A stretch of DNA of 64,000 nucleotides, taken from contig NC_059402.1 of the NCBI RefSeq assembly GCF_905220565.1, positions 13,517,501-13,581,500 on the forward strand, given 5' to 3'. Under the pieces are notes generated by a model. The model was not told where the DNA came from. It worked only from the letters and a program-made list of their open reading frames with translations, and made no database searches. The position numbers and the translations under genes were made by a program. This DNA comes from Melitaea cinxia. Lineage: Eukaryota; Arthropoda; Insecta; Lepidoptera; Nymphalidae. This document shows, piece after piece, positions 46,859 through 59,420 of this stretch (position 1 is the first letter of the stretch; every line of letters starts with the position of its first letter).

Positions 46859-48933
46859 TTATTTTTTATTTGATATTTGTCAGATAACTAGACACCATAG
46901 CGATACGGTTGCAGAGCAAAGATACAGAGCGAATTCTAGCTCGCGCTCGTTAAGAAGTAACAATCGTATTATCGTAATCGTATCGTATCGTATCATATGT
47001 ATTTCTCGCATTAATATTTCGATTTCTGTATTGTTTTTTTTTTATTATTTAGTTGTACCTCATAGTGTACCTATTTTTCTGGCAGGCATACAACTTCATA
47101 TTACTTTCTTTTTTGTTTTTCAAATAAAAGTTTTGCATCATTAAAAACAAAACAGTTAATGGGCATACAAAAAAAAATAGAAGACAACTTTTTGTACATA
47201 AAACAAAACTTGCGATTTCAGATGACCTACTAGGATAACAAGGCTTAGAAGAGATGTTAGTAGCGAGCAGATAGGGCTAACAGAGGCATTAGAGATGCGG
47301 CCGACGACGACCTAGGCCGAGAGGTCAACTCGTGTCACGTTACAGCGCTAACTAGGTCACAGGTCATATCCTCCCGACGCAAACAAAAATAAACCGCGGG
47401 ATAATAAAGAATTATGTAAGAGAGATACTACAGAGTTAAACTTAAAAATGTGGGCATTGACGTTAATTAACTACATGAATATGTAAAAAATAATAACAAG
47501 TAATATTTTTTACTCAATTTTAGCTATGTCTTTTTGCGTTGTCTGGACTAGCTAGATTAGCTTAATAGCTTTTTTTAGGGTTTGTCTATAAATGTACCAC
47601 AATAGCATAAACAGGCCGGAGATGTTATTAGGTACATCTATTAATAGGATTGTGGCTATAAGTAAGGTCGTTGGGTCAAGTATTCAAGCTCTCGAACGCT
47701 TCAGATAAAAATAGGTAGATGATTTCTACTTTTATAGACCATCTTCATTTTTGACACTGATAATATTTAATACGAATAAGAATCTTTGAAGTATAATAAA
47801 GACTTGTTACTTTAATATAGATTAAAAATAACGATACAATAATTGTGTTATTTTATTAAATAGCGATTACCAATAACCATCGACTAGTTTTTTTATAAAT
47901 TACTTATATTTTATTTAAAGTACTTGACAATTAAGAGGAAAGGGTACCGGAGAGACTTTTCAAAAATAGGTATTTGAATAAAATGTTTCTGTCGCGCTGC
48001 ATGCCGCTACCGCGCCCCGCGCCATCTCCGCTCCGTTTTTTTTATGTGTGACTGTCGCGTTGTTAGTGTGCGTGCGCCAGCTATTCAGCTATTAATTGTT
48101 GACGATATTTTAGTATTCGCATCTTTCGTTTGTGATTGACTACACATACATATAGCGCATACTGTTATTTTTCTGAATTTGGCTTGTTTTATTGAACTTG
48201 TTCTGCATCGTATTGCTGTGACTCGGCTTACTATTATTGGATTTCGTAAACTACTTATTATTATGTTTTATTATTTTGACTTGGATACTCTTTGTGACTT
48301 GATACATGACTATATTTTTGTGGGTAATTATCGAAATACTTAGGTACTTTATTTATGAATTAGGTATGTAATTACATGGTTGAGGTGTGTGTAAGAATGG
48401 GTATTGAGATACATACATAATTATAGTGTATACATGTAGTATATAGTATAAGTGTAAGTATAGTATAAAACGTTTGTCTTAGTACCTATATCATTTGTAA
48501 TGTCTCATGTTTGTCGCAGTTATTAATACAGATACCTATAGGTTATATGTATTAATTAACATATAATTGCGGCGATATAACAATGGTTAAAAATAATATT
48601 ATAATTAAAAAAAAAAAAACGAGAATAGCCGCCTGCGTGAAGAACAACTATTACCTATAAAGTCAACTGAAAAGGCTGGAACAAGATAAAAATTCAATAA
48701 TTACACAAAGATAGCTAAATAAATCACAACAATTTCACACATGTACTGTATGTACACTTACAAAAATCATGAAGGCGGCTTTTGCAATTATTATTTTATT
48801 TATGTTTTTTTAGTTAGGCAAATTACGTAATCGATTCAATTTTTTTAAAGAGTGGTTGATTAACATGACATAACATAACAATACACTTTATTGTACACCA
48901 ACAGAAAATAATAATACGTATCAGATTGATTTT

Positions 48934-49488
48934 TAACCGACTTCCAAAAAAGGAGGAGGTTCTTAATTCGACTGTATTTTTTTTTGTATATAATATGTTA
49001 CTTCAGAACTTTTGACTGGGTGGACCGATTTCGACTTGCTCGCAAACAAAAAAAAACCGACTTCAATTACATCGACATGTAATACGACAAAGGTAAACGA
49101 AAATATAGTCAAGTAAATACGCGTTATTAAAGATTACTCAAAAGTTGTTATCAGATGTCGATGAAATTTAAATATGACTACACGATAAACACGAGCTTTC
49201 GATTAAATTAAAAATCATCAAAATCGGTACACCAAGTAAAAAGTTATACGATATAATACAACGTAGGTCAACAAAAAAATAGTCAAGTAAAAACGTATTA
49301 TTAGATATAACTCGAAAAGTTGTTGTTAGATCTTAAATAAATTTAAGTGGGACCAAATGACACACACCAACTTTTGATGAAAAATTTTTTGTTGAAATCG
49401 GTCCACTCAGTCAAAAGTTCTGAAGTAACATACATTAAAAAATTCAGTTGAATTGAGAACTTCCTCCTTTTTTGGAAGTCGGTAAAAA
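48934..49488. repeat. dispersed repeat family C, two copies head to head
   Basis: A short plus-strand piece (ACCGACTTCCAAAAAAGGAG, 48937-49037) runs directly into a near-complete minus-strand copy (CTTGCTCGCAAAC... to TTTTTTGGAAGTCGG, 49038-49488). The join makes an inverted arrangement. Confidence 0.7.
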
Positions 49489-49737
49489 ATACAAACCGAT
49501 TTTACACGTCTATAGAATTCCTAAGTCGAGAAGCTTGAACAGTGAAAGATTTAGTATAAAAGAAAGAGGAGTGAGAGGGAAATTCAAGAAGTAAGCTTTC
49601 CTCAGAACGAAGACTGCGTTCATGGGTATCACTAAGAAATCGTCGCTTTAGATAAGCAGGTACAACAGGGTTAAAAATAATAGAGTAAAGTAAGTTGAGA
49701 ATATGCGTATTCTTGCAGAAGGGAATTGGGTGCCACT

Positions 49738-51133
49738 CAGGGCGTAACTACTGCCGTATCAGCCGTATCAATGGTACGGGGCCCCCTATCTAAGGTGTGT
49801 AAGCAAAAATTAGTACAATGTTATCCACAATGTCACTTAATCTTGTGATTCCTGGAAAAAAGAATTAAAAAAAATGTCATACATACCTATAGAGTTTTCA
49901 CTTCAGAAATGACTGAAGTCTGAAAAGCCCTTTTATCCGAGTTAAGCGTGCGCCCAATAGTTGATAACATTCTGTATCGTTTATTTCGGGATTCAGTTAA
50001 TCATTATTAACAATGAATTATTTTTTTTATATAAGAATGGAGCACACAAGCTGACGAAGGCATCTGATATATAACGGCTAGCATCACCTATGGCCTTTAA
50101 GAGAAAAGATATAGACACTCGAACTCGCTTGAAAACCCCCAAATTTTAGCAAGGTAATCCACAGTTTGAATGTACGCGGTAAAAATGCGCACGAATCTCG
50201 CAAATTGGTTGTAAACCACTGATGGATACAATTAGCACCACTAGACTTCTTGACGTCGAAAGAATGCAGAACACGACAAACGACACTGCTCATAGTGCAC
50301 ATTACGCATCGCGTGCTCGCACCGTGGAATGCTCGGTGGTGCTTTCCCCTCATCGTCAAGAGTTGAATTCGACGCAAAAAGAGTGCAAAGAATTTTCGCT
50401 TACTTTTTCGCATAATGTACCAGAGAGCCTTCACGTTCGTGCAATAATGGAAGTGTAGACTAAAAATAGTTACCTTCGACAGCTTTTGTAAGAGACAAAA
50501 AGCACGGGTTCCATTTGGAAAGCCCAATAGTCTCTCGCCAATTCTGCTAGTGTTTGAACTTTGCCCTAGCGATTTACTACCTGTAAGACCTGGAGGCAGC
50601 GTTGAATCTCTTCTTCAGGCTATGCGCCTGTGAATCCCCCGCATATAGATGCGGGAGATTCATAGGAATCCACTAATAGTATTAGCCTTACAAGCTGAAG
50701 CAAACGATCCCCCGCATCTATTGCTGCAGGTCAAGGCTAATAACTCTCCAGCTTGGAACTACAAGCTCTTTAAATTAGCTTAAAATCCGAAATTCAAAAC
50801 ATTCGTTCCATTAAAGAACTCATGGAATTATTACTGATAAAATTCAATAGCCTTGCATCCAGTTTTCCGGAGGTATTAACTTGATGTTTTTCAAAACTAA
50901 AACTGATACAAAATTACCTAAGGATTTCGATGGAACAGGAACAGCTACAGCAGACTACACTCACTATTGTCTATTCTAGGAGGAAGTAATAACTTATAAT
51001 CAATAAATATTTATTTTAATTGAATGCAAGCATTTTTTTGTGAGAAATCTTTACCCATCATTTGCCTGCCCCCCTACTAATTTTGATACAGGGCCCCAAG
51101 GTTCCCGGGGTTCCAAGGAATGCTACGCCAGTG
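49738..51133. mobile_element. 1396-bp hAT-type transposon remnant
   Basis: The left end CAGGGCGTAACTAC and the right end, reverse-complemented CACTGGCGTAGCA, are related to the CAGNGGCGTAGC ends of hAT elements. They are bracketed by exact 8-bp GTGCCACT duplications at 49730-49737 and 51134-51141. GGGGCCCC and GGGCCCC blocks lie near each end. The interior has a 147-codon minus-strand frame (50084-50527) with several Cys residues but no domain I can identify; it may be decayed transposase. An imperfect 14-bp hairpin lies at 50631-50662. Confidence 0.72.
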
Positions 51134-51141
51134 GTGCCACT

Positions 51142-51880
51142 TGAGTTTTTTACGCAATTCAGAAATATGATTCTATTTGCGAAGTCCAAATACGAATCGC
51201 ATAGGTACATAGATTCGACCAAATTTAATAATCTGCTCCTCAGTAATGTCAAGAAAACAACTAAGCAATTTTTTACCGATGAAAAAAAACAGAGGAGGTT
51301 CTAAAGTCGCCACGTACCTATATTTATTTATGTTTGACCATGCATAACTTTTTACCGAGTATTCCGAAATTGATAAAAAAAATATATTGGAAAGAGTAAA
51401 CCCCGAAGTTGTTTTTCGCCTAGGAGGCGAGGAAGAAGCGCGGCTCGCAGCTTGCTTGGCATAGGCATGGAAAAGAGCAGAGTCATAATTTTTTTAACTT
51501 TCTTATTGTATTTTTTATTAGTATTACGGTAATAATAATCATAATATACTTTTTTGAAATCCTTGTATTGAGCCCTTTAATTTGATACCAAAAACAAACA
51601 ACACAGTTATTTACCATAATTATCATTGTTATTTGTTAGCGAAACCCTTCGTTAGCCCAGGTTTGCACAGTGTTACAATAAAAACCGCATATACAAATAC
51701 GGTTTTATTGTAGTTACGAAAAGAGAAATTATTTAATTTTGTTAATACGAATTTTAGAAAATATCGACTTAAAATTACATCACTAGTGTATCGATATAAT
51801 TGTCGACTATGAGGCATCACTTCGCTGGCGTATATACGTATTGCTTTGACCCTTCCCTCCCCCAGACCTATCCCCCAAAA
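51142..51880. other. no feature recognised
   Basis: AT-rich apart from a short CG-containing stretch at 51420-51470. Small frames lack domains. Confidence 0.3.
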
Positions 51881-52374
51881 AGCAAGAAAGGGACAACTGC
51901 AGCTCAGACCGTTTTAGGTATATAATTTTTGACCAAAACAGTGTTTCGTAGTCGACTGTTTTCTCCTCCAAACATGGCAATTTTTTTAAAATTTTTTTTT
52001 TAGAAAATAAAAGAAGACTTCGGCTATGCCCCTATGTTTTCATTTTTTTGAAAATATGCATATATTTTTTTTAACGAGTGTCTGAAAATGTACAAAAAAT
52101 TCTGCAATATTTCGAGTTTTTGAAGTCTCCTAATTCCTATGATAATAAGAATATGAAAAAAATCAAAACATAGGGGCATGATCATGGCAGCAAAGAGTTC
52201 TATGTCGCAAAAATATTTGATCTAGTGTCATTATCCAGGGAGAAAACAGTCGACTACGTTTGTATGGAGAAAGAGCCGGTACCCTTTCCTCTTAATGTGG
52301 ATTATTATTATAATGTATTTTTTTAATATTTTTTTTTGTATTCATAATTTTTCTAACATGTCGCGCTTCACTCT

Positions 52375-52650
52375 TCAGCCTGTAATACCCCATTGCTGTG
52401 GATCAGAGCTCCAATACGGGTTTGCGGATATATTCCCTACTATGAGTAACGATCGTTATCATGCGTACATGATAACAACCGGGACCGATGGCTTAACGTG
52501 CTCTTCGAGGCACTGTGGGGAGATCCGCAAGGACTGTATTAACACCCAGACCACGGCGAACATCTGCACGGCCAATACAAATGTTTGTCATGGGGATCGA
52601 ACCCGCAACAGCCACAAACCAGTGCTGTGACCGTTGCGCCAGTGCATCAC
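52375..52650 (-). repeat. tRNA-derived SINE (family S2), full-length, minus strand
   Basis: Plus-strand reading: CAGCCTGTAATACCCCATTG, CTATGAGTAACGATCG, CAACCGGGACCGATGGC, then the tRNA head in reverse (GGGGATCGAACCCGCAAC, TGACCGTTGCGCCAG). The frame at 52295-52630 crosses it and is not a gene. Confidence 0.75.
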
Positions 52651-52791
52651 ATATAAAACATCTTGTACTTTATTGAAATTAAAGAAAAGACATTCTAACT
52701 ATTCTTTCTTGTTTTTTAGTTTTTACTTATCTATGTTTTAGAAATCAGATAATATGGTAATACAAAAAATACTCTACATTATATTTTTGAA

Positions 52792-53079
52792 CTGAGGTAG
52801 GGCACAGCAGGAATTTCCTGCTCAAAATATGGAGCAGCCCGACTGGGGTAGTAAGTACCTCGACCTTACAGAAGATCACAGCAAAATAATACTGTTTTTA
52901 AGCAGTATTGTGTTCCTGTTGGTGAGTAAGGTGACCAGAGCTCCTGGGGGGATTGGGTCGGCAACGCGCTTGCGATGCTTCTGGTGTTGCAGGCGTCTAT
53001 AATCTACGGTAATCGCTTACCATCAGGTGAGCCGTACGCTTGTTTTCCGACCTAGTGACATAAAAAAATAAAAAAAAAA
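52792..53079 (+). repeat. dispersed repeat family A, young copy
   Basis: Begins ACTGAGGTAGGGCACAGCAG and ends TAGTGACAT followed by an A-rich run. It is nearly identical to 59421-59708 apart from a short indel after GGGTAGTA and in the GGGGATTGGG block. Confidence 0.85.
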
Positions 53080-53411
53080 CTGTTAAAAATTAAAATATGA
53101 TAGTCGCTTTATAATTATAAATATTTCATCAATTGAAAATTAAAGTCAATTACTAATATTTAAGGAGCATTTAAATAATTCGTCTTAAAATTATTTTATT
53201 GTATTCCATTAAAATACAAATAATTCCGTAAATTGAGGCATTTACCAAAGCCGAAGTTATCAAAATAAACTTCAGAGGTTAGTAGTGATCTTGAATTATT
53301 TGAGTTCTGCTTAAAGTGGTTATTGTTTATGGTTCGTTCTAATTGGTTCCATATCGTACCATTTGTTAGCTAAATATGTGGATGCAAATAGTTGAATTCT
53401 GTATTGATAAA

Positions 53412-54640
53412 TAAATTGAGTAGCCTCCTCTTTTTTGAAGTCGGTTAAAAATACGGTCGAATTGTGTAACCTCCTTTTTTGCAGTCGGTTAAAAAAATTA
53501 TTGTTGATTTATGGCACACCGGCATTCGACATACGCTCACAATATCAAAAATAGTCAAGTAAATACGCATTATTAGTAGATATAAATATAAATTTAGAAC
53601 CTCCTCCTTTTTTAGAAGACGGGTCTTTTATAAGTCACAATCACCAATTTGTATTTTGTAGCCAGAACACTTCTCGAAGCTTAGTGCTAGTATTTTTTTT
53701 TTGTCTTTTTTTCTTAAATGATCGATATAGTCTCATTTTTCCAAAAAGTAAATTTCGAAGTACTTTGGGATTGTATAATATTTTTAAGGAAATATTTATT
53801 TTAGTGCAAGTTTACAACTGCAATGTGATTTACAAAATGAAGCGAAGTCGTTGTGAAAATGCTTGGAATGCAATGGAATTCATTTTTCTACAAGGAAAGA
53901 ATTGTTAAACAAGGTAGAGTAGTAAAATAGTGGAATTTGTGTTTTCAGTGTGTAAATACATTATATTTTTTCTAAAGTTCACATGTAAAAAAATCTAGAT
54001 TCCAAATAAATTGTGTCTTGTTTCATTTGTTGATACAGTTGCGATAGACGAGGATTTTTTTTTAAAAACATTTTTAGCGCTTTCGTTTTTCTTCAAACTG
54101 GTTTATTGTAATTGTGTTATAATTCAAGCAGGATGAGGTCGATGCTTATTTTTAACCGACTTAAAAAAAGGAGGAGGTTACTCAATTTGACCGTATATAT
54201 ATTTAAGTAATATGTTCGGGGATAACTTCGTCGTTTACGAAGCGATTTTGATAATTATTTTTTTGTTGGAAAGAAGATATCCCAAGTGTGGTACCATGAT
54301 AAGGAAACCAAGATCTGATGATGGAATTCTAAAGAAATCGAGAGAAACTCTCGAAAGGTAGTAGTGACGACTAGTGCGTTTTTATTTTTTTCGTCTATTT
54401 ACGTTGTATTAATTACTTGTCGATGTAATTTGATAAATATTCAAGTATATAATAATATTAAAATATGGGAACCAAAGGAAAGACTTGCTGCTAGTTAACA
54501 TTTATTACGGAACTGAGTTACCTACATTGAGCATAATATTATTTTAATACAATTATTTTCATAGTACCCGCACTAGTCGGTACTTACATATATATCATAA
54601 TTGAATTCGGTTTTTTTCGTTTGCAAGCAAACACAATTAT
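53412..54640. repeat. cluster of dispersed repeat family C fragments
   Basis: Separate pieces at about 53425-53500 (AAGTCGGTTAAAA ends), 53540-53620, 54149-54430 (plus strand, AGGAGGAGGTTACTC through TACGTTGTATTAATTACTTG) and 54598-54640 (TTCGTTTGCAAGCAAACACA). The DNA between (53640-54140) is AT-rich with no gene; the frame at 53684-53908 has no domain. Confidence 0.55.
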
Positions 54641-54928
54641 ATCCTGTTGTGCTCAGGAGCACTATTTTAGTTTCAAACAAAGCCTCATTCAAGTGGTAAG
54701 GTAGTGTGTCAATTGTAAACACACTTTATCACAAATTCCGAACTACTGAAAATAAATATATCTACTTATATCATTTGATGTACATATACATCTGATTTTT
54801 TACTCGTCTAGAGTATAGTAAATATCATAGTAGTAATAAAGTAAACCCAATATTAAAGAGATTTTGGTACCACAATTACTCCATTTTCAAAATTACTACG
54901 TAAATACAATATTAAATAATTATGTTAA

Positions 54929-55130
54929 TCTATACTAATATTATAAAGCTGAAGAGTTTGTTTATTTGTTTGTTCGAATGCGCTAATGCTCAGGGGCTAC
55001 TGGGCCGATTTGAAAAATTCTTTTAGTGTTGGATAGCGATATCGAGGAAGGCTATTATAGGCTATAATATCGTCACGCTAAGACCAATAGGAGCGGAATC
55101 TACGGGGACGAAATCGCGGGCAGAAGCTAG
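54929..55130 (+). mobile_element. non-autonomous Helitron-like element (202 bp)
   Basis: Starts A|TCTATACTAATATTATAAA and ends GGGCAGAAG-CTAG|T, with a GC-rich stretch before the end. I recall this TCTATACTAATATTATAAAG family as very common in butterflies and moths. Confidence 0.75.
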
Positions 55131-55747
55131 TATTATATATGGATTATTTTCTTTCAAAATTGAATGTACCCAAATATTACTATTTTTTCAATTTTCATGA
55201 AACGCTTCAAAAGACTGTGCGTCACATGCTCGCGAAGTTATGTTCTTTGTCTAAATACTTCAACTCCTTTATTATGATAATTATCTTGAAAATTTGTTTC
55301 AAAAGAGCCGTCTTTCAAATCTCTTAAATATGAAAATTCAAAATAGTGGAAATAAGCAAACAAAAATACACATTTAACAATTTTGTAAAATAAATATTTA
55401 AATTTAAGTAAATGTTCTACAAAGAATTATTATTATTATTCTTTTATTCAAAGCTATATTTTTCGCTTTTTACCTAATAAATGTAAAAATATTATCGTTT
55501 ATTTGGCGTGTAACTTGCACTTTTTATAGTAAAGTTAAAGTCATAGTTTATGCATGTATTTGTTGGTCAAAATCTATTTTCGTAATAAATGGCATTATAA
55601 TATTTGATTCATGGATGAGTCACGTACTTTTTTGTATATGTTTTTAAGTTACTTTTTGGTTTATAAATCCTAGACCTATATTGCAGACTAAAAATGTAGT
55701 CGTAAAACAACATAGTTTTGTTAGATTAGACCCCATTTTAGATATAA

Positions 55748-55918
55748 GTATTTAAGGCTGTCGTAAGGTGTGTCGATCTGCTAGCGATTATTACTCATAG
55801 TAGGCAATATATAACCGCCAAGTTGCTGTGGGGCAGCGTTGTTGATTAAGCTCCGATTTTGCCTAGAAGAAAGAGGCTGGGCATAGCCAGCAGGTAGACG
55901 TTACAAGCTGAATCAATT
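55748..55918 (+). repeat. SINE family S2 tail fragment
   Basis: Contains ATTACTCATAGTAGGCAAT, GTGGGGCAGCGTTGTTGATT and GACGTTACAAGCTGAATCA in the family order, without the tRNA head. Confidence 0.6.
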
Positions 55919-58271
55919 ATTAATTCATTGTTTGGATATATTGTTTCATAATACATTCAGGTTTTAATTTAATGATTTTAAAACATAGCAAAAACGTGAT
56001 TATTTGCTATACAAAAATAAAACCAACCCCTTTCACCGTCATATGTCACGACACATAACATATCCTGTAGCGGAACAAAGCTCGTATTTATCATATAAAA
56101 AATAGTTACCGTTCGACAGACACTTCCTTCGAGAGCGGCCCGCCGGGGGGCAGACGTACGTACCCCCACCAATTTCCCTGTTTCACTTGTTGAGTTCCTT
56201 TGTTGTCTGGTGCACCGCTTTAACTATATGAGTCTAATGATATTTTACTTACCGATACTGGATTTAGTCGGATGTGATACAAAGGAGCGTACTTTCTGCT
56301 TGCCTTTTCAGTTAATAAAGTTTTATGTCTATCTAAATAAATATTATTTGTCGTATGTTTTAAAATATACGGACAACTATATACCTACGGTACGGCTTGA
56401 CAAAGGGGACTGTCCATTTTCGGCCCAGCGTAAACAGAATTTATACAAAAAAACAAATATACCAAAAATTTTTATATATTATACCATGATTATTCGTGAT
56501 TTTCAGTTGTATCAATATAAACTGATAAAAAGTTTATTTAATAAGTATTTTAATTCATTTATTATATACGTCTAGTTTATTTCCGGTTTAGTGATTTGAT
56601 TATACCACGTTGCCAGTCTTAAACAAACAATTATTATTAACGAACAATCGATTTTATAATATTTTTAAATCAATTATTTGTTAAAATCGATTAAAAGTAT
56701 TGTTAAATCGAATTATGTAATTAGAAAAAAAGTCTATAAAAGTGTATTTAGTAAAAAAAAATTAACTTTGATGAAAAATAAACTATTTTAGAAACGTTGT
56801 TATTGACTACAAAAAAAGCAAGCAATTAATTATATTAAATTCGATTATCGATTTAATCGATTTATTTTGTTTATTGAAAATATTATTTGTTATGGCAACC
56901 CTAAACTACAGACTTTTGCGTCATACATTCATTTGACTTCCATATTCTTTCATAGTGATATAGCAACCTACTAACAACTAACTAAGGTTTTCCGTCAACC
57001 GAGAATTCATCACTACTGCGACGTAAAATACACAGTAGGCATATTTATAAGTAGGAAAATATATTTTGTATTTATTTTATATGTAAACAATGCAGGTCAG
57101 GCAGAGAAGCCATAAAAAAATATTATTGCAACTGCATAGTTGGTCGACGGACAGTAGGTTGTTGTGCCCATGTCATGACAATTATTTGGTTTTTGGGCTG
57201 GAAATGGTTTCAAGATTTTATAAATCTACCTGCCTAGTTTTTAGATAACATTCTGTTAACGTACGAATCCGATTAGTAGAACAAAAATAGCAAAAACAAT
57301 GATTTTTTATTTCAGAAACCTTCTTGTAATTATCCACAAAAAAACAAAAAAGAAACACCTGGACACAAAACCATATCATTTTTCTAATTCCTACTTGTTA
57401 GTACTACTAACTTAATATATAATTATTATTCTCAGTGACTGTCCACTCGGGGCCGAAACCCCCATACAAAGTGGACATCCCCTTTAGTTAATGTAATGTG
57501 ACGAAAGTATGAAAGAAATTTGTTCTAAAGTTATTAGAAATGTCAAAAAATTGTACAGTATCTACATACACCGCTTTAATCAAATATCCCAATAAAACTC
57601 AATATATCGACACATTTTTTTTTTCCCATATACTTTTATTATATCTTCTGTTCGTTAAATTAAAGTTTGATAAAATCGTAGAAAATATAAACGGAAAACT
57701 AAAAACTACAAAACCAATAGCTTGAGAAAGTCAGTTGATAAACTTTTTGAGATATCCATTTATCGAAGTATATAACCCTTTTTAAAAGTCTGTTTATATT
57801 GATGTCATTGGAAAAGCTCTCAATTAATTTTAATGAATCATGACTAGGGGAAGCTATAACTATGACTACATAAAAGATATTTTTATAACGGAAATGAAAG
57901 AATTTCTACGGGATATTTTTTCCATATTGGAGAATAATAACTCAAGGGTTAGACTTCTTTATATCCTGTGTGATAATAAAAGTTTTAAGGTTTTTTTATA
58001 CATTTCTTTTATGAGATAAAAAATTCACGAATCAAGGTTTTTATATAACCTTTAATATTCCGTAGGATTTATTAATAAAATCTTATATATATCTTATATC
58101 TATATAAGTAAAAATGAATGTTGCTAAGCGCATAACTCGAGAATGGCTGACCGATTCCGCTATTTTAGTTTTTTTTATATCTTCTTTTAGGCCTATGGAA
58201 GGTATTATAACAAAAAAAAAAAAAAAATCGAAGTCATCAATCGGAAAACGTTCCATTAATTTTATTATAAA
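55919..58271. other. no gene recognised; possible hAT MITE at about 56610-56910
   Basis: At 56610-56910 a GTTGCCAGTCT end faces a GTTATGGCAACCCTA end, with several ATCGATT motifs inside, suggesting a small hAT-type MITE; a target duplication was not found. A CG-rich block at 56100-56190 is treated under findings. A Helitron-like fragment (GTTGCTAAGCGCATAACTCG) lies at about 58095-58230. The rest is AT-rich with nothing recognised. Confidence 0.35.
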
Positions 58272-58560
58272 CTAGCTGACCCGGCGAACTTCGTATCGCC
58301 TAACACAAACTTTATCGTATGGTATTAAAGTTCAAATTGACTTTTAGATATTATCACAAATCTTTTGTATGGGAGTATAGAAAAGTGTTGTTTTTAGACT
58401 TTTTCAGGAAATTTAATTTTTTTTTTAGAATTTTTCTTTCCGTAAGAACCATCCTCGTACTTCAAGGAATATTAAAAAAAAAGAATTAGCGAAATCGGTC
58501 CAACCGTTCTCGAGTTTTGCGCTTAGCAACACATTCAGCGACTCATTTTTATATTATAGA
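58272..58560 (-). mobile_element. non-autonomous Helitron-like element (289 bp), copy 2
   Basis: On the minus strand it runs TCTATAATATAAAAATGAG to GGGTCAG-CTAG|T with the GGCGA...TCGCC hairpin. It is almost base-for-base the 24705-24994 element. Here the 5' flanking base is G instead of the usual A. Confidence 0.78.
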
Positions 58561-58905
58561 CTATTGACAGAACGAAGTCTGTCTGAGTAGCTAATAACTA
58601 TAATAAAATTCCCCATTGTAGTTCTCTAAAATCCTATTTTTTTGATAAATATTTTTATTCATTATTTCTAATTCAATAACCGTAACAAATCAATATGACT
58701 TTAGTATAATTTAATTTATATACCAAGCAAATAATACACTCGTAAAGCTGTATAAATTAATTAAACAAGTAACTGAGCATATTTAGTTACGCGTCATACG
58801 AATGTACGATTTGGGAATATTAACTGTAATCGTTTGATAATTGCAACGCGCGTGGGAGGAAACTGCAGCTGCGAACAAATTAATAGACCTACTCAAGACT
58901 TAAAT

Positions 58906-58976
58906 GTATAGTTCATGTATTATATATATAATACATGAACTATACGTAGCATATACATATGTATATGCTACGTATA
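58906..58976. repeat. two overlapping perfect palindromes (40 bp and 36 bp)
   Basis: 58906-58945 is a perfect 40-bp palindrome centred on TATAT|ATATA. 58941-58976 is a perfect 36-bp palindrome centred on CAT|ATG. They share TATAC (58941-58945). The minus-strand frame at 58900-59136 runs across them and is not supported as a gene. Confidence 0.97.
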
Positions 58977-59420
58977 CTTTTATTATAAAGTTAAATAGTT
59001 CTAAAATTTCAACATAATCTTGACAATAAAGCAACATATTAACACACGAAGAGCCGAGAAGTATTAATAATTCTAAATAAATTGAATTTTCTATTTTTGT
59101 CCAAAAAAACATGAGTGTAATTATTATTTTAAACACTAATATAAATATTGATTTTTGTCTCTATTGTAGGTAAAATTCAATATTTTGAATTAGCAAAGTA
59201 ATACGAGTAAAAAGAAAATAGTACGTTTACTTTCATATCCGTGGATTATTATTCAATGCCCATTGAAATTTTACAAACAACAATATTTTCCTTTTACGTA
59301 TTTCAACTATTCTATAGTAGTATTATTAGTAGTAGTATTTTATAGTGTTAACAGAAATCAAATATAGCTTTCAGGTGATGCCATTTTGCACAAACTGTTA
59401 GGTCGTTATTAAGTCTTTAA
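58977..59420. other. no feature recognised
   Basis: AT-rich, no frame or repeat copy of note. Confidence 0.35.

Larger units (their letters stand above)
47935..52291. mobile_element. candidate 4.36-kb TTAA-flanked (piggyBac-type) element or two end fragments
   Basis: GAGGAAAGGGTACCGG at 47935-47950 is exactly inverted at 52276-52291. Each is bordered outside by TTAA (47931-47934, 52292-52295). Just inside the right end is an inverted repeat pair around GTAGTCGACTGTTTTCTCC (near 51949 and 52240). A CG-rich block lies just inside the left end (about 47990-48080). No piggyBac transposase is readable, and other repeats occupy the interior (48934-49488, 49738-51133). Whether the two ends belong to one insertion or to two damaged copies cannot be decided here. 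Confidence 0.4.

Noticed and set aside
50084..50527. 147-codon minus-strand frame as a host gene
   Set aside because: It lies wholly inside the hAT-type element bounded by GTGCCACT; at most it is decayed transposase.
52295..52630. 111-codon plus-strand frame
   Set aside because: Most of it is the reverse of a full-length S2 SINE.
56210..56575. 121-codon plus-strand frame
   Set aside because: Low-complexity, Tyr/Ile/Lys-rich translation of AT-rich DNA without a recognisable domain.
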